A stretch of 62,470 nucleotides of DNA from an uncultured Mediterraneibacter sp. (lineage in GTDB: Bacteria; Bacillota; Clostridia; Lachnospirales; Lachnospiraceae): the NCBI RefSeq assembly GCF_934330165.1, contig NZ_CAKRGI010000012.1:1-62470 (forward strand). The letters are read 5' to 3'. The translations under genes were made by a program, and so were the position numbers. Below the pieces are notes generated by a model. That model ran no database searches and had not been told where the DNA came from. It saw only the letters and a list, made by a program, of their open reading frames with translations. Positions 24,718 to 34,143 of this stretch are shown here, one piece after another. How positions within the stretch are numbered: the stretch's first letter is position 1; the number at the start of each line of letters is the position of its first letter.

Positions 24718-26766
24718 TTATACGATTCGCTTAAATTTCTTTTCAAGATCATGCTTTGTCATGGCAATGATCGTTGGTCTTCCATGAGGGCAGTGATACG
24801 GATTATCCAGGGTCAGCAATTCAGCGATCAGCTCATCCACCTCCTGTGCAGACAACCGGTTATTTCCTTTGACTGCCGCCTTGCATGACATGGATGCCAC
24901 TTTTTCATCAATCAGTTCCGGTGTCATTCCCGTGGACAGTCCGTCTGCCAGATCATCCAGCATTTCCATCAGCAGTTCTTTTTTTGCAATACTGAACAAA
25001 TTGTCCGGCACTGCACGTACTGCATATTCTTCTCCGCCAAACGGTTCGATCTCAAATCCGATCCTGGTAAACCGGTCCAGATTTTCATTCAGAAGCTGTG
25101 CCTCCTGCATGGATAAAGACAGAATGATCGGAGGACTTAAATACTGGGAAGTAAACTCTCTGGTCTTCATTCCCCGCAGTGTCCTTTCATACAGCACTCT
25201 TTCATGTGCCGCATGCTGGTCAATAATATACAGTTTATTCTGAAACTCAACCAGCCAGTACGTATCAAAGACCTGACCGATCAGTTTATACTCCGCACGC
25301 ACTTCCCGCTTCAGGAAATTTTCTTCAAATAAATCCAGCTGCTTTGGCTTCTCTTTCTCTTCCTGCACTCTTTCACTGATCCGTTCCATCTGCTCATCCT
25401 GCCGGAAGATTCCATTTTTATCTGAAACTTCCGCAGAAGACGAACGGTTATGATAAGACAGGACTCTCTCCCGCATCTTTCTGATAAAATAGTCTTCATC
25501 TCCGGCTTTCCCAGGTTCTTCAGGCTGCATGACTTCAGAATTTTCTGTATGCTCTGCCGGTTGTGCTGCCCCGGCTCTCTCCGGGGATTTTGCATCTTTC
25601 TTGGTATACGGATTTTCCCCATAAACCGGCCGGCTTTCTCCTGCCATGGATGCAGAAGCTCCCGAACGCAGAAGGAAAGGGCTTTCCTTTCTTTTCTCAG
25701 CTTTCTCTTTTGATCTTCGTTTCTCCTCGTCCATCCTGACAGCCACCGGTTCCGGTACTTCTGCTCTCTGGATCAGCTCCGGCTCAAGCAGTGTTCTATG
25801 CACTGCCTCAAAAACTGTTCCGTATACCTCCTGCTGCTTCTGAAACCGCAGTTCCATTTTCGTCGGATGAACATTGATATCGACTTCTTCCCCGCTTAAA
25901 TGAAAATGAAGTACTGCAAACGGAAACTTATGCTGCATAACAAAATCCCGGTACGCATCTTCCAGTGCCTTTGAGATCATTCCACTTTTTACATAGCGTC
26001 CGTTCACGAAAAAATTTTCAAAGTTCCGGTTTCCCCGGGTGATGACAGGCTTGCCAAGAAATCCGGTGATACACAGTCCTCCTTTTTCATAATCCAGTTC
26101 GATCAGATTCGCAGCAACATCTCTTCCGTAGATCTGATAGATCACATCCTTCAGCTTTCCATTTCCGGAAGTCCGTAGTTTTTCCTGTCCGTTGTTGATA
26201 AACTGCAATGCCACCTCAGGATGCGAAAGTGCAAGATGCATCAGCAGATCCTGGACATGTCCCGCTTCAGTCATCGGAGTCTTTAAAAACTTTCTTCTCG
26301 CAGGGACATTATAAAAGAGCTGATGCACAAGGAATGTCGTTCCATCCGGTGCACCGGTTTCTTCCAGGGAAACCTCTTTTCCGCCTTCAATGACATACTT
26401 TGTTCCAAGATCACTGTCCTGCGTCTTGGTGATCACTTCGGTTCTTGTCACTGCGGCAATGCTTGACAATGCTTCTCCTCGAAATCCCAGCGACGCAATA
26501 TGTGACAGGTCTTCCACTGTCTCGATCTTACTGGTCGAATGCCGGAGAAAGGCACTTTTTACTTCTTCTTTCGGGATTCCGCATCCATTATCCCGGATTC
26601 TGATAAAAGAAATCCCCCCATCTTTAATCTCCACCGTCACAGATGTAGAACCTGCATCAATAGCATTTTCCACAAGCTCTTTTACAATCGAGGCCGGTCT
26701 CTCGATCACCTCTCCTGCTGCGATCTTATCGATCGTGATCTGGTCTAATACATGAATGTGCGGCAT
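24718..26766 (-). CDS. mutL: MutL, mismatch-repair endonuclease
   Basis: Matches MutS recognition to strand incision. The 682-residue protein has the N-terminal GHKL ATPase (ENAIDAG, DNGCGI, GFRGEAL), a long charged linker (about 335-480) and a C-terminal endonuclease domain with the metal motif DQHAAHERVLYE at 516-527, fitting DQHA-x2-E-x4-E, plus SCKAAVK and CPHGRPT. This marks it as the nicking type found in bacteria without MutH. A QLDLF sequence (476-480) in the linker fits a beta-clamp-binding motif. Confidence 0.97.
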   Translation of the reverse strand: MPHIHVLDQITIDKIAAGEVIERPASIVKELVENAIDAGSTSVTVEIKDGGISFIRIRDNGCGIPKEEVKSAFLRHSTSKIETVEDLSHIASLGFRGEALSSIAAVTRTEVITKTQDSDLGTKYVIEGGKEVSLEETGAPDGTTFLVHQLFYNVPARRKFLKTPMTEAGHVQDLLMHLALSHPEVALQFINNGQEKLRTSGNGKLKDVIYQIYGRDVAANLIELDYEKGGLCITGFLGKPVITRGNRNFENFFVNGRYVKSGMISKALEDAYRDFVMQHKFPFAVLHFHLSGEEVDINVHPTKMELRFQKQQEVYGTVFEAVHRTLLEPELIQRAEVPEPVAVRMDEEKRRSKEKAEKRKESPFLLRSGASASMAGESRPVYGENPYTKKDAKSPERAGAAQPAEHTENSEVMQPEEPGKAGDEDYFIRKMRERVLSYHNRSSSAEVSDKNGIFRQDEQMERISERVQEEKEKPKQLDLFEENFLKREVRAEYKLIGQVFDTYWLVEFQNKLYIIDQHAAHERVLYERTLRGMKTREFTSQYLSPPIILSLSMQEAQLLNENLDRFTRIGFEIEPFGGEEYAVRAVPDNLFSIAKKELLMEMLDDLADGLSTGMTPELIDEKVASMSCKAAVKGNNRLSAQEVDELIAELLTLDNPYHCPHGRPTIIAMTKHDLEKKFKRIV

Positions 26767-26792
26767 CTTTTCCTCCTTTTCATCTGATCCGG

Positions 26793-29444
26793 CTACCAGC
26801 GGTTCTTCAGTTTGTTCTGAAGCCGGTATAATGTATTCAGTGCATCAACAGGTGTCAGATTAGTGACATCAATCTCCTTTAATTCGTTCAGCACATCCCC
26901 ATCCTTTACCGTATCAAATAAAGACATCTGTGCAATATCCACTTCATCATATTTTTTGGATCTGCCTTTTTTCTTTGCTGCATGTTCCCTTCCAGCGATC
27001 TCACTGACCCGGCTGGTGATATCTTCGTCACTTAACTCTTCCACGATCTCCTTCGCCCGGTTGATCACCAGATCCGGGACTCCTGCCAGCTTTGCTACCT
27101 GGATTCCATAACTCTTATCTGCACCGCCTTTTACGATCTTCCGCAGGAAAACAATATCGTCCCCCTTTTCCTTGACTGCAATGCAGTAATTATTCACATT
27201 TTCAATCTTTCCTTCCAGCTCTGTCAGCTCATGATAATGCGTGGCAAATAACGTCTTTGCACCTAATAATTTACTGTCACTGATATATTCTACAACCGCC
27301 CATGCGATGGAAAGTCCGTCAAAGGTACTCGTTCCTCTTCCGATCTCATCCAGGATCAGAAGACTTTTCGATGTCGCATTCCGAAGAATATTCGCCACCT
27401 CTGTCATTTCCACCATGAACGTACTCTGTCCGGATGCCAGGTCATCCGATGCTCCTACACGGGTAAAGATCCGGTCCGAAAGTCCGATATTCGCACTCTG
27501 TGCCGGGACAAAGCAGCCCACCTGTGCCATCAGGGCGATCAAGGCTGTCTGACGCATATAAGTGGATTTTCCTGCCATATTTGGTCCCGTGATAATGGAA
27601 ATCCGGTTCTTTTTATCGTCCAGATACGTATCATTTGAAATGAACATATCATTCGGGATCATTTTTTCCACAACCGGATGTCTTCCTTCCTTGATATCAA
27701 TAATTCCTTTTTCATTGATCTTCGGACGTACATAATGATTCCGTTCTGCCACAAGTGCCAGAGAGGTCAATACGTCCAGACCTGCGATTGCCTTTGCGGT
27801 CTTCTGGATCCGCTCCACCTGGGCTGCGATCGTCTCTCTGACCTCACTGTAAAGTTCATACTCCAGTGCATACAGCTTATCTTCTGCCCCCAGGATCATA
27901 TCTTCAAGTTCTTTTAATTCCGGAGTGATATAACGCTCCGCATTGGCAAGCGTCTGCTTGCGGGTATAATAATCCGGTACAAGATCTTTATAGGAATTTG
28001 TGACTTCCAGATAATATCCAAATACTTTATTATACTTGATCTTCAGATTTTTGATCCCGGTCTTTTCCCGTTCATCTTCCTCCAGCTTTGCAAGCCAGTC
28101 TTTTCCATCCGACTTGGCTCTCCGCAGCTTATCTACTTCTTCATTATACCCGTCCCGGATAATATTTCCCTCTTTCATTGCGATCGGAGGCTCTTCCCGG
28201 ATGGCTTTTGTCACAAGATCGCACAGATCTTCCAGTGCATCCAGGTCTTCGTAAATCTCCTGCAGCAGAGGTGCTTTCATCTCTTCTAAAATATAGCGGA
28301 TCGGCGGCAGCATTTCAAGAGAGCTTTTAAATGCCGTCAGATCTCTCGGATTTGCCGAACCATAGGTGATCTTCGTACTCAGGCGTTCCAGGTCATAAAC
28401 CGGGGAAAGGTATTCTCTGATTTCTTCCCTTGAAATCGCCTGTTCTTTTAATTCTTCCACCGCATCCAGCCTTCGATTGATCTCATTTTTATTGATCAGA
28501 GGCTGCTCCACGAACTTTCGCAGTGTACGTGCTCCCATGGCTGTTCTCGTCTTATCCAGCACCCACAGAAGAGAACCCCTTTTCTGCTTTTCCCGTAATG
28601 TCTCGCACAGTTCCAGATTTCTTCTTGTCGAACTGTCCAGCATCATATATTTTCCCATTACATACGGAGTCAGATGCGTCAGGTTGGAAAGGGAATTTTT
28701 CTGCGTTTCCAACAGATAAGTAAGTAATGCCCCGGCACTGATCACACCACAGTCATAATCCCCAAGCCCCAGTCCTGCAAAACTTGAAACCTTGAAATGC
28801 TCCAGTAGTTTCTCCCTGCACATGGCATCATCAAAATACCAGGAATCCAGAGAATAAATCGTAATCCCCAGTTTCTCTTTCATCGTATCCAGATCCATAC
28901 CACTCATATAAAAAGCCTCATTGCAGATGATCTCCGATGGAGAAAATTTATAAATTTCATCCATCAGCCTGCTGCCGTCCGGAAGCTCTGTCACAAAATA
29001 ATCTCCTGTAGAAATATCTGCAATGGACACTCCGTACCGGTCTGCAATATAGACAATGCACATAATATAATTATTCTTCGTCTCATCCAGTGCCTGCGTA
29101 TCGAGGTTCGTTCCCGGAGTTACGATCCGCACGACCTCACGCTTTACGATCCCTTTCGCCTGCTTTGGATCTTCCACCTGCTCACAGATTGCCACTTTGT
29201 ATCCTTTGGCAACCAGCCTGTTCAGATATCCTTCCACCGCATGATAAGGGACTCCGCACATCGGGGCACGTTCTTCCTGCCCACAGTTTTTCCCGGTCAG
29301 TGTGATCTCCAGTTCTCTGGATGCAGTCAGTGCATCTTCAAAGAACATCTCATAAAAATCGCCTAAGCGATAGAAGAGAATGCAGTCCTGATACTGGGAC
29401 TTGGTCTCCATATACTGCTTCATCATTGGTGTTAACTCAGCCAC
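26793..29444 (-). CDS. mutS: MutS, DNA mismatch recognition ATPase
   Basis: Binds mismatches and recruits MutL. The protein has the N-terminal mismatch-binding signature (RLGDFYEMFFEDA, near 22-34), the connector/lever/clamp regions and the ATPase with GPNMAGKSTYMRQ and LLILDEIGRGTSTFDG. A QMSLF sequence near the C terminus fits a clamp-binding motif. I choose the GTG at 29444, seven bases after GGAG and starting V-A-E-L-T-P as in relatives; a TTG two codons upstream is only one base from GGAG. The gene is 883 residues long with this start. Confidence 0.97.
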   Translation of the reverse strand: MAELTPMMKQYMETKSQYQDCILFYRLGDFYEMFFEDALTASRELEITLTGKNCGQEERAPMCGVPYHAVEGYLNRLVAKGYKVAICEQVEDPKQAKGIVKREVVRIVTPGTNLDTQALDETKNNYIMCIVYIADRYGVSIADISTGDYFVTELPDGSRLMDEIYKFSPSEIICNEAFYMSGMDLDTMKEKLGITIYSLDSWYFDDAMCREKLLEHFKVSSFAGLGLGDYDCGVISAGALLTYLLETQKNSLSNLTHLTPYVMGKYMMLDSSTRRNLELCETLREKQKRGSLLWVLDKTRTAMGARTLRKFVEQPLINKNEINRRLDAVEELKEQAISREEIREYLSPVYDLERLSTKITYGSANPRDLTAFKSSLEMLPPIRYILEEMKAPLLQEIYEDLDALEDLCDLVTKAIREEPPIAMKEGNIIRDGYNEEVDKLRRAKSDGKDWLAKLEEDEREKTGIKNLKIKYNKVFGYYLEVTNSYKDLVPDYYTRKQTLANAERYITPELKELEDMILGAEDKLYALEYELYSEVRETIAAQVERIQKTAKAIAGLDVLTSLALVAERNHYVRPKINEKGIIDIKEGRHPVVEKMIPNDMFISNDTYLDDKKNRISIITGPNMAGKSTYMRQTALIALMAQVGCFVPAQSANIGLSDRIFTRVGASDDLASGQSTFMVEMTEVANILRNATSKSLLILDEIGRGTSTFDGLSIAWAVVEYISDSKLLGAKTLFATHYHELTELEGKIENVNNYCIAVKEKGDDIVFLRKIVKGGADKSYGIQVAKLAGVPDLVINRAKEIVEELSDEDITSRVSEIAGREHAAKKKGRSKKYDEVDIAQMSLFDTVKDGDVLNELKEIDVTNLTPVDALNTLYRLQNKLKNRW

Positions 29445-29540
29445 ATTCAAACTCCTTCATCTGTAAAATCTATTTTTTCATACAAACTGCGGTCCAAACC
29501 ATACCAGATGGTTTTTCCTGCACAGATAGCATCATAAAGT

Positions 29541-29584
29541 AAAAAAACCGGAAAGAAAACCCATTAAAAAATGGGTTCTTTCCG
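29541..29584 (-). terminator. Terminator of the dxs-like gene
   Basis: Stem CGGAAAGAACCCA (right) with TGGGTTTTCTTTCCG (left) followed on the minus strand by a run of seven T. It separates the dxs-like gene from mutS, so mutS needs its own promoter; I see only weak candidates for one in 29445-29540. Confidence 0.85.
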
Positions 29585-29600
29585 ATGTATTATAGCATTT

Positions 29601-31364
29601 TTATCTTTTCTGTTCAACCTGCATTACATCATCTGCGATCTGTTCTGCAGTCAGATGATTCTCCAGCAGGATCTCTTTCACGTCATACCGGTCAATGAAC
29701 TCTTTTTTCAATCCGTAGTTCAGAACCTTCATGTCACTGCCTCCATAGAAACGTGCGATCTTCTCACCAAATCCACCATTGAGGATTCCATCTTCCAGCG
29801 TAACCACGATATCATGATCTTTTTTCAGTTCTTTCAGGAGTTCTTCATCCAGCCCGGTAATATAATAGGGATTGATCACTGTCGCTGCAATGCCCGTCTT
29901 TTCCCCGATCAGGTCTGCTGCCTGCCCGGCAAGTCCGTAGAAAGTTCCAAGTCCGATAACCGCAACTTTTGAACCTTTTCTTGTCACTTCATACTGATCC
30001 AGTCTGCTGAAATCCTTTGTCACTTCTTTTCCGTCTGAGATCATTGCACCACCCGGAAGTTTAATCGCAACCGGATACTCTGTCTGCTCCACGCTCCAGT
30101 CCAGCATGGCTATATACTCCTCTTTTGTTGTCGGTGCAAGATAGACTAAGTTCGGAATATTTCCAAGCATTGGCATATCTTGTAAACCTAAATGGGTCAC
30201 ATCATTCATTCCATAGACAGAACCGGCAAAAATCACAATCGTTGCCGGATTTTTATCAATGCATAAATCCTGAGAAATCTGGTCAAAAGTTCTCTGTATA
30301 AAGGAACTGTAAACTCCATACACCGGCTTTCCTCCATTGGCTGCGATTCCTGAAGCAAGTGCCACGGCAGTCTCCTCCGCAATTCCCACATCCACGAACT
30401 GTCTTCCGGCTTCTTTTCTTTTATCTTCTGTAAATCCCATGACAGTCGGTGTTCCTGAAGTGATCGCAACAACCGTCGGATCTTCTTTCATCTTTTTCAG
30501 AAGATAATCTCTCGTCACAGAAGAATAATCCTCTCCACCTGCCGGATAAAGAGGTTTTCCGGTCTTCAGATCAAATGGAGCATTATAATGCCACTGCTCC
30601 TTATGCTGCTCTGCAGGGGCATATCCCTTTCCCTTCAGCGTATTAATATGAACAACCACTGCATGGTCTGCAGCTTTTACTTTCTGAAATGCCTCGATCA
30701 GGGCAGTCGTATTATTTCCTTCGTTTACATAAATATAATCCAGTCCCATCGCCCTGAACAGGTTACATTCTGCCTTGCCATCTGTCTCCCGCAGAAGCTT
30801 TAAATTTTGGTAAAGGCCTCCATGATTCTCTGCTATGGACATATCATTATCATTGACTACAATAATCAGGCTGCTGCCAAGCTCAGCAGCATAATCCAGT
30901 CCTTCCAGTGCCTCTCCGCCGCTCAGAGATCCGTCTCCGATGACTGCGATCACATTTCCTTTTTCGCCTTTCAGATCTCTTCCCTTTGCAAGTCCGCAGG
31001 CAAGGCTGACCGAAGTAGAAGTATGGCCTACCGTAAAGAAATCGTGTTCGCTTTCACCCGGATTGGTATATCCCGATACATCATCATAATGTTCTTCATA
31101 CAGATAGGCATCTTTTCTTCCCGTCAGCATCTTATGTGGATAGCTCTGGTGTGATACATCGTACACAATCTTGTCCTTTGGTGATTCAAATACATAATGC
31201 ATTGCAATGGTTGCCTCTACCATACCAAAATTCGGTCCAAAATGTCCACCATGCTTACTCGCCCTGACAAGCAGTGCCTGTCGTATTTCTTCTGCAAGAA
31301 CCGGCAGTTCCTCCAATGTCAGTTTCTTTACATCAGCCGGTCCGTTGATCTTCTCAATATACAT
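29601..31364 (-). CDS. DXS-like/transketolase-family enzyme with an altered active-site loop
   Basis: The 587-residue thiamine-diphosphate enzyme resembles 1-deoxy-D-xylulose-5-phosphate synthase: His41 in GGHFGPN, the ThDP motif GDGSLSGGEALEGL...VVNDNDM (from 143), and Glu330 in VGIAEET. It is shorter than typical DXS (about 620) and departs in two places. Where DXS has IAEQHAV it has IAEETAV, and where DXS has a substrate-phosphate arginine and GADGxTH it has FAGSVYGMNDVTH (379-391), so the usual Asp is Asn387. Either a divergent DXS or a paralogue with another acceptor. GAGGAG lies just upstream, inside a preceding short reading frame. Confidence 0.75.
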   Translation of the reverse strand: MYIEKINGPADVKKLTLEELPVLAEEIRQALLVRASKHGGHFGPNFGMVEATIAMHYVFESPKDKIVYDVSHQSYPHKMLTGRKDAYLYEEHYDDVSGYTNPGESEHDFFTVGHTSTSVSLACGLAKGRDLKGEKGNVIAVIGDGSLSGGEALEGLDYAAELGSSLIIVVNDNDMSIAENHGGLYQNLKLLRETDGKAECNLFRAMGLDYIYVNEGNNTTALIEAFQKVKAADHAVVVHINTLKGKGYAPAEQHKEQWHYNAPFDLKTGKPLYPAGGEDYSSVTRDYLLKKMKEDPTVVAITSGTPTVMGFTEDKRKEAGRQFVDVGIAEETAVALASGIAANGGKPVYGVYSSFIQRTFDQISQDLCIDKNPATIVIFAGSVYGMNDVTHLGLQDMPMLGNIPNLVYLAPTTKEEYIAMLDWSVEQTEYPVAIKLPGGAMISDGKEVTKDFSRLDQYEVTRKGSKVAVIGLGTFYGLAGQAADLIGEKTGIAATVINPYYITGLDEELLKELKKDHDIVVTLEDGILNGGFGEKIARFYGGSDMKVLNYGLKKEFIDRYDVKEILLENHLTAEQIADDVMQVEQKR

Positions 31365-31367
31365 TTT

Positions 31368-31469
31368 CTAATTCTCCTCTTCTTTTTTCCAGGACAGAAC
31401 TCCTGTCTCTACCGCTTTCTGATAACGTGATATTTTATATTTCAGCCGTTCCATCGTTGCATCGATCAC
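31368..31469 (-). pseudogene. Short reading frame resembling the C-terminal end of a MerR regulator
   Basis: A 33-codon frame starts at a GTG (31469) after AAGG and stops 3 bases before the dxs-like ATG. Its product (ATMERLKYKISRYQKAVETG core) reads like the C-terminal coil of MerR-family regulators, where IERLxYKIxxYxxAVxTG is common. The frame is open further upstream to 31522 but has no start there and no helix-turn-helix. I read it as the tail of a deleted merR gene, possibly kept because it carries the ribosome site of the next gene. Confidence 0.45.
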
Positions 31470-31493
31470 CTGCCTTTTCCTTTTTTCACAAAA

Positions 31494-31524
31494 ACTATAA
31501 CACTTAAAGTCAGCTTCAGGTCAA
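31494..31524 (-). promoter_or_regulatory. MerR-type promoter with 19-bp spacer
   Basis: Minus-strand TTGACC (31519-31524) and TATAGT (31494-31499) are separated by 19 bp rather than 17. The spacer contains an imperfect dyad ACCTGAAG-CTGA-CTTTAAGT. Long spacers with such dyads are the hallmark of promoters activated by MerR-family regulators. The -35 overlaps the stop codon of the MATE gene. It would transcribe the MerR-like remnant and the dxs-like gene. Confidence 0.65.
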
Positions 31525-32882
31525 GAGGATTTTTCTATTTTTCTTTTTTGTTCTGTTTCCTTTTCTATTGTCTGCTCTCTCTTTAAAAAGTTCCTGTAAA
31601 ATCCGACTCCGATCACAGAGGTAAGCAGCTCTGTCACCGGGAAAGTCAGCCAGAAATACTGTAATCCGAATCTTGAAAAAATATATCCCAACGGCACAAA
31701 GAACAACACGGTTCTCACGATCGTCAGAACAGAACTCTTCACTGCATATCCGATTGCCTGGAAAAAGACCGGAAAGATCAGGGAAGTGACCATAAAAATA
31801 AAACTGATCCCGATGTAATGGAATCCGTTCGTTCCTATTGCAATCACCTCTCTGTCGCCGGAGAATACAGCCAGCATCTGGCCCGGCAGAAATTCAAAGC
31901 ACAACGTGCCAAGAAACATCAGACATTCTCCCATGATCAGAGAATCTTTCAGTACAAGCCTGCACCTTTTTATATTCTTCGCTGCATAATTATAACTGAT
32001 CACCGGAACAATGCAGGTCTGTAATGCTCCCAATGGGATAAAAAAGAAAGTCTGCCACTTATAATATAACCCCAGTGCGGTAACTGCCTGATCCGAAAAT
32101 CCCGCCAGGATCAGATTCAGTCCGAGAATGTAGAGCGTATAAGCTGACTGCATAATGATATTGGGGATTCCAAGCTGATAGATTCTTTTTATATGACCGG
32201 GATAGCAGGATCTCTTGGGCGGCCTGTACCACGCTTTTTTCATTACGATCAAGGCTGCCACGATCTGTCCTGACACCGTTGCCACTGCTGCACCGGAGAT
32301 TCCCATTTCAGGCATTCCCAGCATTCCAAAGATCAGAAGCGGATCCAAAATGATATTGATGACTGCACCTGCGATCTGAGCGATCATTGGTGTCCTCATA
32401 TCGCCCTGTGCCTGCAGGATCTTACTCCAGATTCCCTCTGTAAAAAGACCAATGCTGAAAAGACAGACGATCCTGCCGTATGCCACCACATCCCGGATCA
32501 CTTCCGGGGAGTCTGTTGACATACTGGCATATGCCGGCAGCGTAACATAGCAGACTGCTGCAAAAATGATCCACAGGATCAGTCCCAGCGGTGTACCAGT
32601 TCCCGCCACCTCTTCTGCTTTTTTCTTCTTTCCGATTCCAAGATAATACGCCATATCGGTATTGATACCGACTCCTGTTCCCACTCCCAGTGCGATCATG
32701 AGAAGCTGTACCGGATAGATGATCGACAATGCCGTAAGTCCGGTCTCCGAATACTTTCCTACAAAAAAACTGTCTACAATATTGTATAATGCCTGGATCA
32801 GCTGTGCCAGCATGACCGGTGGTGCAATCTTCAACAGGACTCTGCTGACCTTTTCTGTTCCGTAAAAATCTGATGTTCCCAT
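31521..32882 (-). CDS. MATE-family efflux transporter
   Basis: A 453-residue membrane protein with about twelve hydrophobic segments and MATE signatures: SRVLLKIAPPVMLAQLIQAL near the N terminus, NIVDSFFVG, and GVGTGVG. It probably exports cationic or amphipathic compounds driven by an ion gradient. The start at 32882 has GGAG 7 bases upstream; an ATG at 32906 lacks one. A MerR-type promoter overlaps its 3' end, so a drug-responsive regulator may once have adjoined it. Confidence 0.92.
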   Translation of the reverse strand: MGTSDFYGTEKVSRVLLKIAPPVMLAQLIQALYNIVDSFFVGKYSETGLTALSIIYPVQLLMIALGVGTGVGINTDMAYYLGIGKKKKAEEVAGTGTPLGLILWIIFAAVCYVTLPAYASMSTDSPEVIRDVVAYGRIVCLFSIGLFTEGIWSKILQAQGDMRTPMIAQIAGAVINIILDPLLIFGMLGMPEMGISGAAVATVSGQIVAALIVMKKAWYRPPKRSCYPGHIKRIYQLGIPNIIMQSAYTLYILGLNLILAGFSDQAVTALGLYYKWQTFFFIPLGALQTCIVPVISYNYAAKNIKRCRLVLKDSLIMGECLMFLGTLCFEFLPGQMLAVFSGDREVIAIGTNGFHYIGISFIFMVTSLIFPVFFQAIGYAVKSSVLTIVRTVLFFVPLGYIFSRFGLQYFWLTFPVTELLTSVIGVGFYRNFLKREQTIEKETEQKRKIEKSS

Positions 32883-33110
32883 ACTAAAACTCCAAACTAT
32901 CCTCATTGAGCAGAAAGTATCTCATGCCCATAATCACAAATCTGTAAGATAATCTATATGATTGGATATAGTTTTTTCTTAATAATAAAATCATGTGACA
33001 TTTTCCTGATAAATTCATGTAATAATTCATATCCCTGCTCATTCTGCTTTTGCAAGCCTTAAAGGTGTTTAACCCTAACTCTCCTCAACTCATAATTTTA
33101 TAAATTTCTC

Positions 33111-34097
33111 TTAATCCTCAATCTGTGGAATATTAACCAGTTGTTGCAACTTCTTTTCAAGAACTGCCTTATCCGGTAACTGCAACTGATACTGTGATAC
33201 CAACATCGGTGACATGGTTCTGCTCATAGCATACTCCACCACCTCATCATTCTTAGCTGCACACAGAAGCAACCCTACACTTGGATTCTCATTCTCTTTT
33301 TTTACCTGTCTATCCAATGCTTCAAGATAAAAATCCAACTTAGATATATATTCAGGTTTGAACTTGCCTATTTTGAGTTCTATTGCTACAAGGCACTGTA
33401 ATCCTCTATGATAAAATAATAAATCAATTCGAAAATCATCACCACCAACCTGTACCTTATATTCTTCATCAATAAACGTGAAATCTTTTCCTAATTCCAA
33501 AATAAAATCTTTCATGTTTCTGATTAAAGCTTTTCGCAAATCATTTTCATGAAACGCATTCGGCAAATCCAAAAATTCCATAATATAGGAATCCAGAAAT
33601 GGATTTTCTCCCAATTTTTTAACCGATTCCGGTAACAAAGTTTCCTTTGATAACATATATCTTTCATAATATCCACTGTCTAACTGTCTCTCCAGCTGTC
33701 TTTTAGAATAGTTTTCCTTGATGCATAGACGGATATAGAACTCCCTTTCCTCATCTTTCTTGCATCCCGACATTATCAGCAAGTGATTCGTCCAGCTAAT
33801 TTGTGTCACCAGTGGTGTCACAATTTCATTATCTTTGTAAGTCTCATAAAATTTTTTCATTCTATAAAGACCTCTTCGGTTAAATCCTTTTATTTCAGGA
33901 AATGTCTCCTGTATTTCTTTTGAAATCTCATCTATATATGCATCGCCATACACAGCATGTTCCGTTTCCCTGCTTAAGAACTCACCTACTTTCCAATACA
34001 TCTTGATAAGTTCCTCATTTACTTTTTTTAATGCATTTTGTCTAGACTCTTCAATTATATGGATTAATCCAGCTGCTGATATTAAATCATTACCCAT
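33111..34097 (-). CDS. DUF1016/YhcG-type PD-(D/E)XK nuclease-domain protein
   Basis: The 328-residue protein has the DUF1016 N-terminal helical region (about 10-150, with GRGLYRMKKFYE-like NRRGLYRMKKFYETY) and a C-terminal PDDEXK nuclease domain with Asp225 and the Glu240-x-Lys242 pair (VAIELK). Related proteins occur in accessory and defence loci; the biological role is not settled. The gene is visibly more AT-rich than its neighbours and stands alone between a MATE gene and a MITE-like element, suggesting horizontal arrival. The start at 34097 (after GGTGGA) is preferred over a GTG at 34139 that lies inside a palindrome. Confidence 0.8.
   Translation of the reverse strand: MGNDLISAAGLIHIIEESRQNALKKVNEELIKMYWKVGEFLSRETEHAVYGDAYIDEISKEIQETFPEIKGFNRRGLYRMKKFYETYKDNEIVTPLVTQISWTNHLLIMSGCKKDEEREFYIRLCIKENYSKRQLERQLDSGYYERYMLSKETLLPESVKKLGENPFLDSYIMEFLDLPNAFHENDLRKALIRNMKDFILELGKDFTFIDEEYKVQVGGDDFRIDLLFYHRGLQCLVAIELKIGKFKPEYISKLDFYLEALDRQVKKENENPSVGLLLCAAKNDEVVEYAMSRTMSPMLVSQYQLQLPDKAVLEKKLQQLVNIPQIED
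33801..33830. repeat. Internal copy of the nuclease-gene palindrome
   Basis: This stretch matches 34119-34148 at 28 of 30 positions, including CACCAGTGGTGTCACAATTT. Here it encodes IVTPLVTQI inside the nuclease; at the other copy the same codons would be read upstream of the start. Confidence 0.8.
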
Positions 34098-34116
34098 ACA
34101 AATATTCCACCTTTCG

Positions 34117-34143
34117 AATTGTGACACCAGTGGTGTCACAATT
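34117..34143. promoter_or_regulatory. Perfect 27-bp palindrome at the nuclease promoter
   Basis: Arms AATTGTGACACCA and TGGTGTCACAATT (13 bp each, one central base) lie 20 bases before the chosen ATG, downstream of AT-rich promoter-like sequence. A likely operator or a hairpin in the 5' leader. Confidence 0.7.

Noticed and set aside
32954..32980. Plus-strand terminator CTATAT...ATATAG followed by T6
   Set aside because: The stem is only 6 bp of A/T pairs and no plus-strand gene lies upstream of it.
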